Shown in pieces: positions 49,712-58,003 of a stretch of DNA of 64,000 nt. Positions within the stretch are counted from its first letter, which is position 1. Each line of letters begins with the position of its first letter. The stretch spans positions 434,001 through 498,000 of the forward strand of contig NZ_JAJADR010000001.1 in the NCBI RefSeq assembly GCF_020447265.1, in the 5' to 3' direction. The notes under the pieces are model-generated. The model had not been told where the DNA came from, ran no database searches, and worked only from the letters and a program-made list of their open reading frames with translations. Origin of the DNA: Hymenobacter lucidus. GTDB lineage: Bacteria; Bacteroidota; Bacteroidia; Cytophagales; Hymenobacteraceae. The translations under genes and the position numbers were made by a program.

Positions 49712-50812
49712 GTGCGTCCTCAGCCCTACCTCCTGCATTTCAACCCCAAGCTTAGCCTCAATGCCGCCGGCAAGCACGTGCGCGATGGCCTGTCTACGGT
49801 ACTCCGCACGGGCGAAAACCTGTGGCTGAGCTGCGATGAGCGTACCAGCATCGAGCGGCTGCGCCGCACCGGTCCGCACGAGTACGGTCAGCATGCGTGT
49901 TTTCAGCTCACCGATCTGCTCGATTTGCCCGCCGGTCCGGAAAGTGAAATCGATATCGAAGGCCTGGCCGAAGCTGACCACTACCTCTGGGTGATTGGCT
50001 CGCACAGCCTCAAGCGCAAGCAGCCCGACCACGAGCACGAAGATGTAGCTAAGCAAATCGGGAAGCTGGCCAAGGTAGAAGCCGACCCCAACCGCTACCT
50101 GCTGGCCCGCATTCCGCTGGTGCTCAACGAAAAAACCGGCGACTACGAACTGCACAAAACGGCCCCGCACCCTACCAAAGCCGACGAAACCCTGCAGGCG
50201 GCCCAGCTCCACGGTAGCACCGAAACCAACGAACTGCTGGATTTGCTGATGGATGACCCGCACCTGAAGCCCTTCATGAAGCTGCCCGGCAAAGACAACG
50301 GCTTCGATATCGAAGGCCTGGCCGCCACGCCCGACGGCCGCCTGTTCGTGGGCCTGCGCGGGCCGGTGCTGCGCGGCTGGGCCGTGGTGCTGGAGCTGCT
50401 GCCCCGCCTCGACAAGCACGGCCGCTTGCGCCTCGATAAAATAGGGGGGGAGCAGCAGTACTACAAAAAGCACTTCCTGGACCTGGGCGGCATGGGCCTG
50501 CGCGAAATGCGCCAGCAGGGCGACGACCTCTACCTGCTGGCCGGCCCCACCATGGACCTCGACGGCACCATTGCCGTGTACTGCTGGCCCAACGCGCTGA
50601 GTCAGCCCCAGGACAGCCTCATCGGGCCCGACAAAATCCGCCGCCTTTTCGACGTGCCCCACGGCCACGGTCCCACCGCCGGCCAGGACCGCGCCGAGGG
50701 CATGGGCATGCTCGATGAAAACCACCTGATTTTCGTGTTCGACAGCCCCAGCGACGCCCGCAAGCCCGCCGCCCACCAGGTGCGGGCTGATGCTTTCCGA
50801 CTGGCAAAGTAG
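49712..50812 (+). CDS. DUF3616-type protein
   Basis: A 366-residue protein beginning at GTG 49712 (MRPQPYLLHFNPKLSL); there is no ATG earlier in frame with conservation. The pattern matches DUF3616: LSTVLRTGENLWLSCDERTS, IDIEGLAEADHYLWVIGSHS, GFDIEGLAATPDGRLFVGLR, and VLELLPRLDKHG, repeated blades that suggest a beta-propeller. GLREMRQQGDDLYLLAGPTM follows. There is no signal peptide, so it is probably cytosolic. Function is unknown; a hydrolase or lactonase-like propeller has been suggested by fold only. Confidence 0.82.
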   Translation: MRPQPYLLHFNPKLSLNAAGKHVRDGLSTVLRTGENLWLSCDERTSIERLRRTGPHEYGQHACFQLTDLLDLPAGPESEIDIEGLAEADHYLWVIGSHSLKRKQPDHEHEDVAKQIGKLAKVEADPNRYLLARIPLVLNEKTGDYELHKTAPHPTKADETLQAAQLHGSTETNELLDLLMDDPHLKPFMKLPGKDNGFDIEGLAATPDGRLFVGLRGPVLRGWAVVLELLPRLDKHGRLRLDKIGGEQQYYKKHFLDLGGMGLREMRQQGDDLYLLAGPTMDLDGTIAVYCWPNALSQPQDSLIGPDKIRRLFDVPHGHGPTAGQDRAEGMGMLDENHLIFVFDSPSDARKPAAHQVRADAFRLAK

Positions 50813-50873
50813 CCGTAGCGGTGCTGATTTGAGCCATTTGCGCGTACTTTGCCACCCACACACTACCACTGTT

Positions 50874-51398
50874 ATGGCCGCTCCTTTGCTCCGCACCCCC
50901 GAAACCACGCACCGCATCCACTTCCAGGACTGCGACATGCTGGGCCACCTCAACAACGCCCGTTACCTCGACTATTTCCTCAACGCCCGCGAGGAGCACA
51001 CTACCCGGCACTACGACATGAACCTGGGCCACCTGGCCAAGGTGGAAGGCGCGGGCTGGGTCATTACCAAGCACCACATTGCCTACCTGCGGCCCGCCAA
51101 CCACGGCGAAATCGTGCGCATCAAAACTCAGCTTATTCACTACGACAACTCCAATCTGGTGGTGGAAATGCTGATGCTCAGCGAAGATGGCAACCGGCTG
51201 AAGGCGGTGCTGTGGTCGGAAATGGCCTTCGTGCGCGTAGCCACTGCCTCCCGCACCGACCACACCGACGAGCTGATGGACCTACTCGACCAACTCGACG
51301 TGGAGGATGTGAGCTACGACCCCGACGGCTTCGATGAGCGGGTGAAGCGCTTACGCAAGCAGCTCAAGCGCGACCGGGCTGGCGCCGACGACGAGTAA
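50874..51398 (+). CDS. Hot-dog-fold acyl-CoA thioesterase
   Basis: A 174-residue thioesterase of the 4-hydroxybenzoyl-CoA/YbgC type. From ATG 50874, HRIHFQDCDMLGHLNNARYL carries the catalytic aspartate in the D-x-x-G-H-x-N-N motif. HHIAYLRPANHGEIVRIKT and VVEMLMLSEDGNRLKAVLW are the remaining strands of the hot-dog sheet. A charged C-terminal extension (DERVKRLRKQLKRDRAGADD) is unusual. It would hydrolyse acyl- or aroyl-CoA in the cytosol; the chain length cannot be read. It starts 61 bases after the DUF3616 gene. Confidence 0.88.
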   Translation: MAAPLLRTPETTHRIHFQDCDMLGHLNNARYLDYFLNAREEHTTRHYDMNLGHLAKVEGAGWVITKHHIAYLRPANHGEIVRIKTQLIHYDNSNLVVEMLMLSEDGNRLKAVLWSEMAFVRVATASRTDHTDELMDLLDQLDVEDVSYDPDGFDERVKRLRKQLKRDRAGADDE

Positions 51399-51423
51399 CC
51401 AAGCGCCACTATATCCGTACTGT

Positions 51424-51458
51424 AAAAGCCGGTTCTGCCTAGCGCAGACCGGCTTTTT
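51424..51458 (+). terminator. Terminator after the thioesterase gene
   Basis: AAAAGCCGGTTCTGC (from 51424) pairs with GCAGACCGGCTTTTT (to 51458) with one mismatch, and T-rich sequence follows. Confidence 0.88.
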
Positions 51459-51495
51459 CGTTCTATTATACTACCCAACCTCAACACCCATTCCC

Positions 51496-52068
51496 ATGAG
51501 CATCTTTGGCAGTGATAAACTAAAAGGAAAGAAAATAGCCATTGTCGCCACCGACGGCTTCGAGCAGTCGGAGCTGGAAGAACCCAAAAAGTACCTGGAA
51601 GGCGAAGGCGCCGAAACCCACGTCATTTCCCTGAAAAGCGGCTCCATCAAGGGCTGGGACCAGAAAGACTGGGGCAATAAGGTGTCGGTTGATAAAACCA
51701 TCGACGAAGTAAGCGTGGCCGACTACGACGCGCTGGTGCTGCCCGGCGGCCAGATGAACCCCGACGTGCTGCGAACCGAAAAGAAGGTAGTAGCCTTTGC
51801 CGCCGAGTTTATGCGCTCGGGCAAAGTGGTAGCCGCCATCTGCCACGGCCCCTGGACGCTGATTGAAACCGGCTTACTGCGCGGCCACAACGTAACGAGC
51901 TGGCCCAGCCTGAAAACAGACCTTACCAACGCCGGGGCTCAGTGGCAGGACAGTGAGGTAGTCGTCGACAAAGGCCTCATCACCAGCCGCAACCCCAGCG
52001 ACCTGCCGGCTTTCAACAAGAAAATTGTGGAGGAAATCCTGGAAGGCAAGCACGCACCCCGCTCGTAA
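51496..52068 (+). CDS. DJ-1/PfpI-family protein (YhbO-like)
   Basis: A 190-residue protein of the PfpI branch of the DJ-1 superfamily. KKIAIVATDGFEQSELEEP is the opening with the conserved glutamate next to the nucleophile, VLPGGQMNPDVLR is the family loop, and AICHGPW holds the nucleophilic C116 with H117. SRNPSDLPAFNKKIVEE is the usual ending. Members act as glyoxalase/deglycase-like or stress-protective enzymes; older annotations call them intracellular proteases. The exact activity here is inferred. It is flanked by terminators on both sides, so it is a monocistronic unit. Confidence 0.92.
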   Translation: MSIFGSDKLKGKKIAIVATDGFEQSELEEPKKYLEGEGAETHVISLKSGSIKGWDQKDWGNKVSVDKTIDEVSVADYDALVLPGGQMNPDVLRTEKKVVAFAAEFMRSGKVVAAICHGPWTLIETGLLRGHNVTSWPSLKTDLTNAGAQWQDSEVVVDKGLITSRNPSDLPAFNKKIVEEILEGKHAPRS

Positions 52069-52091
52069 GCAGCGGCGCTGCACCGCATAAG

Positions 52092-52128
52092 AAAGCCCCG
52101 GCCAGATCTGGCCGGGGCTTTTTTTGTA
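52092..52128. terminator. Bidirectional terminator, 30-base perfect palindrome
   Basis: Bases 52092-52106 are the exact complement of 52107-52121 with no loop; the core is GCCCCGGCC and a T-run follows on the plus strand. It separates convergent genes. Confidence 0.9.
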
Positions 52129-52149
52129 GCCTCAAATAAGTAGAAGCAA

Positions 52150-52626
52150 CTACAAGTCGATGGCCATCCGGATGTCGCCGCGCTTGTACATGACGGTGCC
52201 CAGCGGAATTTCCACAAAGCCCAGCTTGCGGTATACGTGCAGGGCGGGCAGCAGAATCCGGTTGGAAACCAGCTCGACCCGCGCCACGCCCATCGTCCGG
52301 GCCCGGTTCAGAATAGCCTGGCAAAGAGCGAAACCAATGCCGCGGCCCTGCACCTGGTCGGTAACGGCCATTTTGGCCAGCTTCCAGCTGCCATCGGAAG
52401 CATGAAGCAACGCCCCGGAGCCTACGATGGCCCCTTGGTAGCGGGCCAGCAGGATAAAGCCGCCGGGGTCGAGAATGTGGGTTTGCGGGTCGCCGAGGGT
52501 TTCGTGGTCGGCAGGTTCCAGCTCAAAGTAGCGCGTAATCCACTCGTGGTTGAGGCGGCGTAAGTCATCCTGGTAATGCGGTGCGTAGTCGATGATTTCG
52601 AGGTCGGCAGAAGCAGTTGTATCCAT
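52150..52626 (-). CDS. GNAT-family N-acetyltransferase
   Basis: A 158-residue acetyltransferase. The acetyl-CoA site is clear: KLAKMAVTDQVQGRGIGFAL (motif A, Q-x-x-G-x-G) and the following helix ALCQAILNRARTMG, then VSNRILLPALHVYRKLGFVE as motif B. It acetylates an unknown amine (small molecule, peptide or antibiotic). The ATG at 52626 is the natural start. It lies downstream of the DUF6992-like membrane gene by 24 bases and may be co-transcribed. Confidence 0.9.
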   Translation of the reverse strand: MDTTASADLEIIDYAPHYQDDLRRLNHEWITRYFELEPADHETLGDPQTHILDPGGFILLARYQGAIVGSGALLHASDGSWKLAKMAVTDQVQGRGIGFALCQAILNRARTMGVARVELVSNRILLPALHVYRKLGFVEIPLGTVMYKRGDIRMAIDL

Positions 52627-52650
52627 GCTCCAAAGATGGGTAAATGCTCG

Positions 52651-53181
52651 TTACGGCTGCACCAGGGCCAGCAGCTGGGCGGCGTAGCGGTGGTACACTA
52701 GGTAAAAACCGGCATCGAACAGCAGTAGAAACCCGCCCTGCAGCCACAGGGAACGGCCAAAGCCCAGCAGGCGTTCCGGCCGTTGCTCGGTGGCTTGGCC
52801 CCGGGCCCGCAGCCAGCTGCCGGTAGCCAGATAAGCCACGTCGAGGCCTAGGTTGAGCAGCAGAATCTTCTCAAAATCGAACTGGGCCGAAAGGCTGGCC
52901 GCCAGCGTGAGGCCAGCTACGTGGTTGGGCTGGGCCCGCAGGATGCCCACCACGGCCAACACGGCATTCACGCAGTTCCAGCCCACGTTCATCTGGTGGA
53001 AGTAGTGGCTCTCGGAGCGCCGATCGGGGCGGGCCACCAGGTAGCCACTCACCAGCAGATTGAGCAAGGCCCAGGTGGCTAGCACCGCCATGCCGTGCTC
53101 GGCCAGCAGCTCCCGGGCCTGATTTATTGCCGGTAAACCGGCTGTCGGCAGCACGGCGCAGAATAAGGAGGGGAGTAACAT
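52651..53181 (-). CDS. Multi-pass membrane protein (DUF6992-like)
   Basis: A 176-residue hydrophobic protein with four or five membrane helices: MAVLATWALLNLLVSGYLVA, MNVGWNCVNAVLAVVGIL, KILLLNLGLDVAYLATGSWL and LWLQGGFLLLFDAGFYLVY. HYFHQMNVGWN and GLDVAYL-ATGSWL are motifs I associate with a Bacteroidota family of unknown function (DUF6992), an assignment made from memory. The function is unknown. It is upstream of the GNAT gene in the same direction and downstream of a porin gene whose terminator lies between. Confidence 0.72.
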   Translation of the reverse strand: MLLPSLFCAVLPTAGLPAINQARELLAEHGMAVLATWALLNLLVSGYLVARPDRRSESHYFHQMNVGWNCVNAVLAVVGILRAQPNHVAGLTLAASLSAQFDFEKILLLNLGLDVAYLATGSWLRARGQATEQRPERLLGFGRSLWLQGGFLLLFDAGFYLVYHRYAAQLLALVQP

Positions 53182-53202
53182 GGCGAAGAGGAAAAATAGG
53201 TC

Positions 53203-53234
53203 ACAAAAAAAGGAAGCCCCGGAAGGCTTCCTTT
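53203..53234 (-). terminator. Terminator of the 53257-53961 porin gene
   Basis: AAAGGAAGCC (53209-53218) pairs with GGCTTCCTTT (53225-53234). The preceding A-run becomes a seven-T run on the minus strand, directing termination of the minus-strand porin gene. Confidence 0.88.
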
Positions 53235-53256
53235 CTAAAACTAGTAATGGTTGGGC

Positions 53257-53961
53257 TTACTGGGTAAAGCCGATGCCCAGGTACACTTGAAACACGCTGT
53301 TTTTGATGTCGGTCAGGGCATTGGCACCCGACGTGGCCAGCTGGTCCTTGATGATTTCGTTGAAACCGGCGGTGTAGCGGGCGCCCACGCGGGCCGGGCC
53401 TACCCGGGCCTCAGCCCCGGCCGACAGGCCATAGTCGAGGCTGGTGTAGCTGTAGCCGTAGATGTTACCTTCGTTGGCAATCTTCCGCTCCTTGCCGTCT
53501 TCCGTAACCTTGGTCAGCAGCGAAACCTGCGGGCCGGCGTGGATGCTCACGTTGTCCAGAATGTTGAACACCAGCAGCACGGGCAGCTGCAGGTAGTCGA
53601 GCCGACGGTCTTTTACCGTTGTGGCCGTGCCACCTGTGGGCGTGTTAGTAGAGGTGCCCTGGAAGCCCTGCCGGCTGTAGAGCAGCTCGGGCTGAATGGA
53701 GAGGCGGTTGCTGAAGCCATACTGGCCGTAGACGCCGGCGTGGAAGGTCTTCGAGTTGGAACTGTTGGCAAAGTTCTTTTTGCTGTCGCCATACACGTCG
53801 GCCAGGTTGAAGCCGCCCTTGATACCGAAGCCGGTATTGCGGGAATCGGACGTGCCAGCATCGTAGTCGGTAGAAGAGCGGACGCCGACGGGGCCAGTGG
53901 TTTGGGCAAAAGAAGAAACGCCGGCCAGGGAAAGCGCGAGGAGTAAGGTCAGTTTTTTCAT
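53257..53961 (-). CDS. PorT-like outer-membrane beta-barrel protein
   Basis: A 234-residue protein with a signal peptide (MKKLTLLLALSLAGVSSFAQ). The mature barrel opens TGFGIKGGFNLADVYG, continues with SNRLSIQPELLYSRQGF, LDYLQLPVLLVFNI and VSIHAGPQVSLLTKV, and ends with FQVYLGIGFTQ. These strand motifs are those of the OMP_b-brl/PorT family. It is distinct in sequence from the barrel at 22283 but of the same class. The role is unknown. Confidence 0.88.
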   Translation of the reverse strand: MKKLTLLLALSLAGVSSFAQTTGPVGVRSSTDYDAGTSDSRNTGFGIKGGFNLADVYGDSKKNFANSSNSKTFHAGVYGQYGFSNRLSIQPELLYSRQGFQGTSTNTPTGGTATTVKDRRLDYLQLPVLLVFNILDNVSIHAGPQVSLLTKVTEDGKERKIANEGNIYGYSYTSLDYGLSAGAEARVGPARVGARYTAGFNEIIKDQLATSGANALTDIKNSVFQVYLGIGFTQ

Positions 53962-54125
53962 GGGAGCAGTAACGGTCAGGTGGAGTACGGCGGCCGGCGC
54001 CTTGGGAAAATCCAGGCCGGCATGTGTATGCGACTATACTAGCCCCCGGAAAGAAGGTTACGCCGGAAGGGTTTTACCGCGAAAAAAATATTGCCCGACT
54101 AAGTAGGATGAATGCCCGGAGCCCG

Positions 54126-54133
54126 TATCTTTG
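54126..54133 (+). promoter_or_regulatory. -7 promoter element for tRNA-Val
   Basis: TATCTTTG is an exact match to TAnnTTTG, 32 bases before the tRNA 5' end. No clear -33 TTG is seen. Confidence 0.5.
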
Positions 54134-54164
54134 GCGCTTTCCGGCCGCCGCCAGAGTGTTTGAT

Positions 54165-54242
54165 GGGATATTAGCTCAGTTGGTTCAGAGCACTACCTCG
54201 ACAAGGTAGGGGTCACTGGTTCGAGCCCAGTATGTCCCACCA
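54165..54242 (+). tRNA. tRNA-Val (anticodon GAC)
   Basis: A complete 78-base tRNA with encoded CCA. The acceptor arms GGGATAT and ATGTCCC pair fully (one G-U). The D-stem is GCTC/GAGC, the anticodon stem CTACC/GGTAG with loop TCGACAA giving anticodon GAC, and the T-stem ACTGG/CCAGT with TTCGAGC loop. GAC decodes GUC and GUU valine codons. Confidence 0.95.
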
Positions 54243-54260
54243 CAGCACACTATAGTGCAA

Positions 54261-54294
54261 GGATAACTGCCCCACCAGGCAGTTATCCTCGTTT
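54261..54294 (+). terminator. Terminator after tRNA-Val
   Basis: GGATAACTGCC (54261-54271) pairs exactly with GGCAGTTATCC (54278-54288), followed by TCGTTTT. Confidence 0.88.
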
Positions 54295-54370
54295 TAGGGC
54301 TTACTTAAGAAGACGGTTTTGTTGCAGCCAATGTCTCTGACAAATGCTCCTATAGTGTCACCGGCTTGAA

Positions 54371-54426
54371 GCGCAGAGCATGAAAAAGCCCCGGCCATAT
54401 GGCCGGGGCTTTTTCATGCTCTGCGC
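54371..54426. terminator. 56-base perfect palindrome, terminator-like
   Basis: Bases 54371-54398 are exactly complementary to 54399-54426, with no loop. The middle is AAAAAGCCCCGGCC and its complement, a bidirectional terminator core, but perfect pairing extends 10 bases further out (GCGCAGAGCATG). It lies downstream of the minus-strand lectin gene. Confidence 0.88.
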
Positions 54427-54453
54427 AGCATTATAAGGATGCTGACAGCAAGT

Positions 54454-55743
54454 TTATTGCTTGATAAACTTCTGATGGTATACCTGCTCTCCGTCGCTCA
54501 CGGTAAGGATATAAATGCCAGCAGCAACTTGGGAGATATCTACTGTGTTATTTCCGCTAACCACTGCGCCAGTCACTACACTGCCACGTATATCGGTTAC
54601 AGTTACCGCTTTGGCTTTTGCCTCTTTGGCTAGAGCAAACGTCAGCAGGGAGCTAGCGGGGTTTGGCGACAAAGACAGGGCCTGATTGGCTGCTTGCTGC
54701 GCGGTAGTGGCCAGCACACCCGTACCACGGTTATCACTTACCCGCGTTATTGTCCAGCGCTGGGGGGCAGTGGCGACATCAGGCCACTGGTTGGCGCGGG
54801 CACCATTGGCTTGGTTGGCCGGCGAGCCACCACCAATTTCTAGAACTTGCCCACTCCGGCGGTTAGTGATGATACCATTGGTGAAATCAATAGCCCAGTG
54901 CTGATTGTCGGTGTTGCGGTAAGGCCACTGGTTAGCTTTCTGTCCCTGGGTGTAGGTGTCGCCAACTTCGCCGCCAATTTCCAGCGCCTGGCCGGAATAG
55001 CGGTTTCTGATGCTGTAAAAGTTCGGCGACGCGGCAAATGAAATAATCCACTGCTCGGCGGCATTGCCCGCATAGGTCCATTGGTTTACCGGGGCCCCTT
55101 CATCTACCCGGGAAGCCAGTACTTCCAGAAATTTCTTGCTACCGTTATTCATGATTGTATACACGCCAGCATGCCCTTCTGGCCCCGCTGTAGTAATAGC
55201 CCAGCGCTGCGAATAATTGGGGCCAGACCGCCGTGGAGCCTGATAAATGGCTTTCCCAGTAGTGGTGCCATCATAATCCGGAGTAGCATCTATCGACAGG
55301 AGCATGCCCGTGCGACGGTTGGCTATTTCCACAACTTGGACTGAGCCTCCATTATCAGCAACAATGTTAAGATCCCACTCCTGGTTGGGGGTGCCCACAT
55401 AGCCCCACTGGTTTGCCCGGGCACCGCTTTGCCACGTTTGGGCCAGCTCACCGCCAATTTCCAGCACTTGGTTGCTGTTGCGGTTTACCAGCGTGTATGC
55501 TCCGCTGCTTACTTGGCGTATATACCATTCTTGGTTGGCAGTACCCAGGTAAGGCCACATGTTGGCTTTGGTGCCCGGCAGGTTAGGCATAGTTCCACCG
55601 CCCCCAATTTCCATAATACCACCGGCATTCTGGTTTGCCAGCTTGTAAACTACGTTCGGATTAAATGTTTGAGCAATGCTCTGAAAAGAAGCAAACACGC
55701 AGCCCGCAAGGAGTAACATGCATGATAAATAGTTGTTTTTCAT
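54454..55743 (-). CDS. Secreted ricin-type beta-trefoil lectin with T9SS sorting domain
   Basis: A 429-residue protein. A signal peptide (about 1-25, ending SIAQ) is followed by two beta-trefoil domains. Repeats of the form QVLEIGGE with ANQWxYxGTxNQEW occur at least five times between residues 40 and 330, the QxW-type pattern of ricin-B lectins. The end (about 350-429) is a type A T9SS C-terminal domain: LSLSPNPASSLLTFALA, ATVTDIRG-like strand and VAAGIYILTVSDGEQVYHQK. It should be exported across the outer membrane by T9SS and bind sugars at the surface. Composition is less GC-rich than neighbours. A full -33/-7 promoter precedes it. Confidence 0.9.
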   Translation of the reverse strand: MKNNYLSCMLLLAGCVFASFQSIAQTFNPNVVYKLANQNAGGIMEIGGGGTMPNLPGTKANMWPYLGTANQEWYIRQVSSGAYTLVNRNSNQVLEIGGELAQTWQSGARANQWGYVGTPNQEWDLNIVADNGGSVQVVEIANRRTGMLLSIDATPDYDGTTTGKAIYQAPRRSGPNYSQRWAITTAGPEGHAGVYTIMNNGSKKFLEVLASRVDEGAPVNQWTYAGNAAEQWIISFAASPNFYSIRNRYSGQALEIGGEVGDTYTQGQKANQWPYRNTDNQHWAIDFTNGIITNRRSGQVLEIGGGSPANQANGARANQWPDVATAPQRWTITRVSDNRGTGVLATTAQQAANQALSLSPNPASSLLTFALAKEAKAKAVTVTDIRGSVVTGAVVSGNNTVDISQVAAGIYILTVSDGEQVYHQKFIKQ

Positions 55744-56372
55744 TAGATTGACCTCAAATTGTTAAAAGTGGATTGAGGTGCAAAAGTATCCGTGTTGCTT
55801 TGCCGTTTGCAAGGACGAAATGAGGGTATATGTGACTGGTTTTTAAATTCTATTTTATTGAATTGTACACTAAAATAATGCCGATTGAATAATGGCAATA
55901 GACAGTATTCATTTGGATATCAAAGATATATTCAATGATATCAAGCATCAAAATAGTTGTTGAAATGCACCAGAAAAGCTTCATTTGGCTTGTGCTGCTC
56001 CGCAGTTCGTAGAAAAAGTTTCTTGGCCTACGAGTTCTACGCTACTCCACCGGTAATTATAATTATTGCAGCTAAAACCAATAAATATTATAAACAATAA
56101 CGATTTTATTTCGAAAATGGATAGCATTAATACAAGTGAATTTAATGCTATTATCTTGTAACGATTAGTGTATGCATTGGTGGTCTTTGCACTAATTGTG
56201 TTCCAATGTTGTGTAAGTATTAGTTATAAGATTTGCTGTATTCTGATTAGGTTACAATTTGAATACTTACGTTAGTGGTTTAACTGAATTATAAGGCGTG
56301 GCTGGTTTTGCCCTATCTACTTACCACCTGTTTGGGTGCAGTTGCCTCCTTCTCTTCGCTTTACCCCCTAGT
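55744..56372. other. AT-rich intergenic region
   Basis: About 630 bases between the divergent lectin and histone-deacetylase-like genes, strongly AT-rich at 55840-56290. Apart from the lectin promoter I see only weak repeats and no ORF above 60 codons with conservation, no RNA gene and no insertion-sequence ends. It may be acquired DNA or hold regulatory sites for the right-hand gene. Confidence 0.45.
55781..55812 (-). promoter_or_regulatory. Promoter of the lectin gene
   Basis: On the minus strand TTG (55812-55810) and TACTTTTG (55788-55781) are separated by 21 bases, a full match to the Bacteroidota -33/-7 promoter. The transcript would start about 30 bases before the ATG. Confidence 0.65.
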
Positions 56373-57278
56373 ATGTTCTTTGTTGCCTGGCACCCGCTCT
56401 ACGCCCATCCGCTGCCCGAAACCCACCGGTTTCCGATGCTGAAATATGAGCTGCTGCCCGAGCAGCTGCTGCGGGAAGGCATTGTGACGGAAGCCAGCTT
56501 TTTTACGCCTGAACCACCCGCGGCAGCCGAGATTCTGCGCACCCACACTGCTGATTACTACCAACGGCTGGTAGCCGGGCAGCTTACGCGGCAGGAGGAG
56601 CGAGCCACGGGCTTTCCGTGGTCGGAGCAGCTTATTCAGCGCGAAGTCACAATTCTGGGCGGCACCATCGAATGTGCGCGCCGGGCGCTGCAGCACGGCA
56701 TTGCCCTGAACATTGCTGGCGGCACGCACCACGCCTTTGCTGATCGGGGTGAAGGTTTTTGCTTGCTCAACGACCAGGCCGCGGCCGCCAACTACCTGCT
56801 GGCCCACGCGCCCGGCATCCGCAAAATCCTCATCGTGGACCTCGACGTGCACCAGGGCAATGGCACAGCAGCGCTATTCCAGCACGAGCCGTGGGTCTTC
56901 ACCTTCAGTATGCACGGGGCCCGCAACTACCCGCACCGCAAGGAGCAGTCGGACCTGGATGTGCCGCTGGCCGACGGCACCGACGATGCCACGTACCTGC
57001 GGCTGCTGGCCGATGCGCTGCCCCGCCTACTGGATGAGGTGCAGCCCGATTTCGTGTTTTACCTGGCCGGCGTCGATGTGCTGGCCACGGATAAGCTGGG
57101 TCACCTGAGTCTCACGCGGGAAGGCTGCCGCCGCCGCGACGAGCTGGTGCTGCGCCTCTGTCAGCAGTACCAGCTGCCGGTAGTAGTATGTATGGGCGGC
57201 GGCTATTCCCCGCGTATTGCCGATATCGTGGAAGCCCACGCCAACACATTTCGGCTGGCGGCCGAGCTGTATGGCTAA
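56373..57278 (+). CDS. Histone deacetylase/acetoin-utilisation family protein
   Basis: A 301-residue arginase/deacetylase-fold enzyme that removes acetyl or acyl groups from lysines or small amines using zinc. From ATG 56373 (MFFVAWHPLYAHPLPE) the conserved blocks are GGTHHAF (H119, H120, the catalytic pair), DLDVHQGNGT (zinc ligands D158, H160), AGVDVLATDKLG (third ligand D) and the catalytic tyrosine loop CMGGGYS. The length is that of bacterial class IV-like enzymes. The natural substrate is unknown. It faces the PKS cluster's methyltransferase gene, and the two stops are 12 bases apart. Confidence 0.92.
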   Translation: MFFVAWHPLYAHPLPETHRFPMLKYELLPEQLLREGIVTEASFFTPEPPAAAEILRTHTADYYQRLVAGQLTRQEERATGFPWSEQLIQREVTILGGTIECARRALQHGIALNIAGGTHHAFADRGEGFCLLNDQAAAANYLLAHAPGIRKILIVDLDVHQGNGTAALFQHEPWVFTFSMHGARNYPHRKEQSDLDVPLADGTDDATYLRLLADALPRLLDEVQPDFVFYLAGVDVLATDKLGHLSLTREGCRRRDELVLRLCQQYQLPVVVCMGGGYSPRIADIVEAHANTFRLAAELYG

Positions 57279-57290
57279 AGTCGTTTTATT

Positions 57291-57992
57291 CTAGAAAATA
57301 ACCTGCCAGCGGAAGGCCCAGCACCAGCGCAACGAGTACTTTTCGATGCCCGCCGCCCGCAGAATAGCCTGCCACTCGCAGCGCGTGAAGGCCCGGGCCA
57401 CCGACAGCGGCGCGTCGTGCTGCACCAGGTGGGAGCCGCCTAGCAGCCGTGTGAGCCACTTGATGCTGTAGTAGGCCAGCGGCTGCCGGTGCAAATCGTT
57501 GATGATGACACCCACGCGGGCCTGCTCCTTCAGCTGGCGCAGCAGTAGGGCCAGGGCTTCGCTGGAGAAATGGTGGCAAAACAGGCTGCAGGTGATAATA
57601 TCGAAGTGCTGCTGCCGAAATTCCGGGGAGAAGATATCCTGCTGCGCGAAGCTGATTTCCGGAAAACCGGCGGCTTTTGCGGCGGCGTAGTCAATCATAA
57701 ATGCGTTGGCATCGACCCCCACCAGCTCGGCTGGTATACCTTTTTTGCGGGTCCAGCGGGCAATGTGGCGCAGGGTGTCGCCGCCGCCGCTGCCCAGGTC
57801 GGCCAGGCGCAGGGTGCGGCCCTCAGGGAAGCGGGGCCGCAGCCGCTGTAGCCCATCGAGCACCACCTGATAGCCGCCCAGCCAGGTGTTGATGGTTTCC
57901 AGCTCGTCGAGGTTTTGGCGGAGCGCGTCGGAGGCCAAGGTCAGGTCGTCCATCAGCTCTTCCTCAGTGGCGCGGCGGCTCAAATCAGGCAT
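57291..57992 (-). CDS. SAM-dependent methyltransferase of the type III PKS cluster
   Basis: A 233-residue class I methyltransferase. The SAM site is LRLADLGSGGGDTLRHIARW (about 61-80), followed by LVGVDANAFMIDYA as the acidic loop and DIITCSLFCHHFSSEAL as post-motif I. The helical N-terminus (EEELMDDLTLASDALRQNLD) is the cap. It starts 11 bases after the stop of the type III polyketide synthase gene, so the two are translated from one transcript. In Streptomyces srsB, a comparable neighbour O-methylates the phenolic lipid made by the synthase; the same step is inferred here. Confidence 0.88.
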   Translation of the reverse strand: MPDLSRRATEEELMDDLTLASDALRQNLDELETINTWLGGYQVVLDGLQRLRPRFPEGRTLRLADLGSGGGDTLRHIARWTRKKGIPAELVGVDANAFMIDYAAAKAAGFPEISFAQQDIFSPEFRQQHFDIITCSLFCHHFSSEALALLLRQLKEQARVGVIINDLHRQPLAYYSIKWLTRLLGGSHLVQHDAPLSVARAFTRCEWQAILRAAGIEKYSLRWCWAFRWQVIF

Positions 57993-58003
57993 GGCCCCGG
58001 TGG

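Noticed and set aside
54165..56372. Integrative element with att sites at tRNA-Val
   Set aside because: No duplicated tRNA 3' end, integrase or transposase was found; kept only as a low-interest finding about composition.
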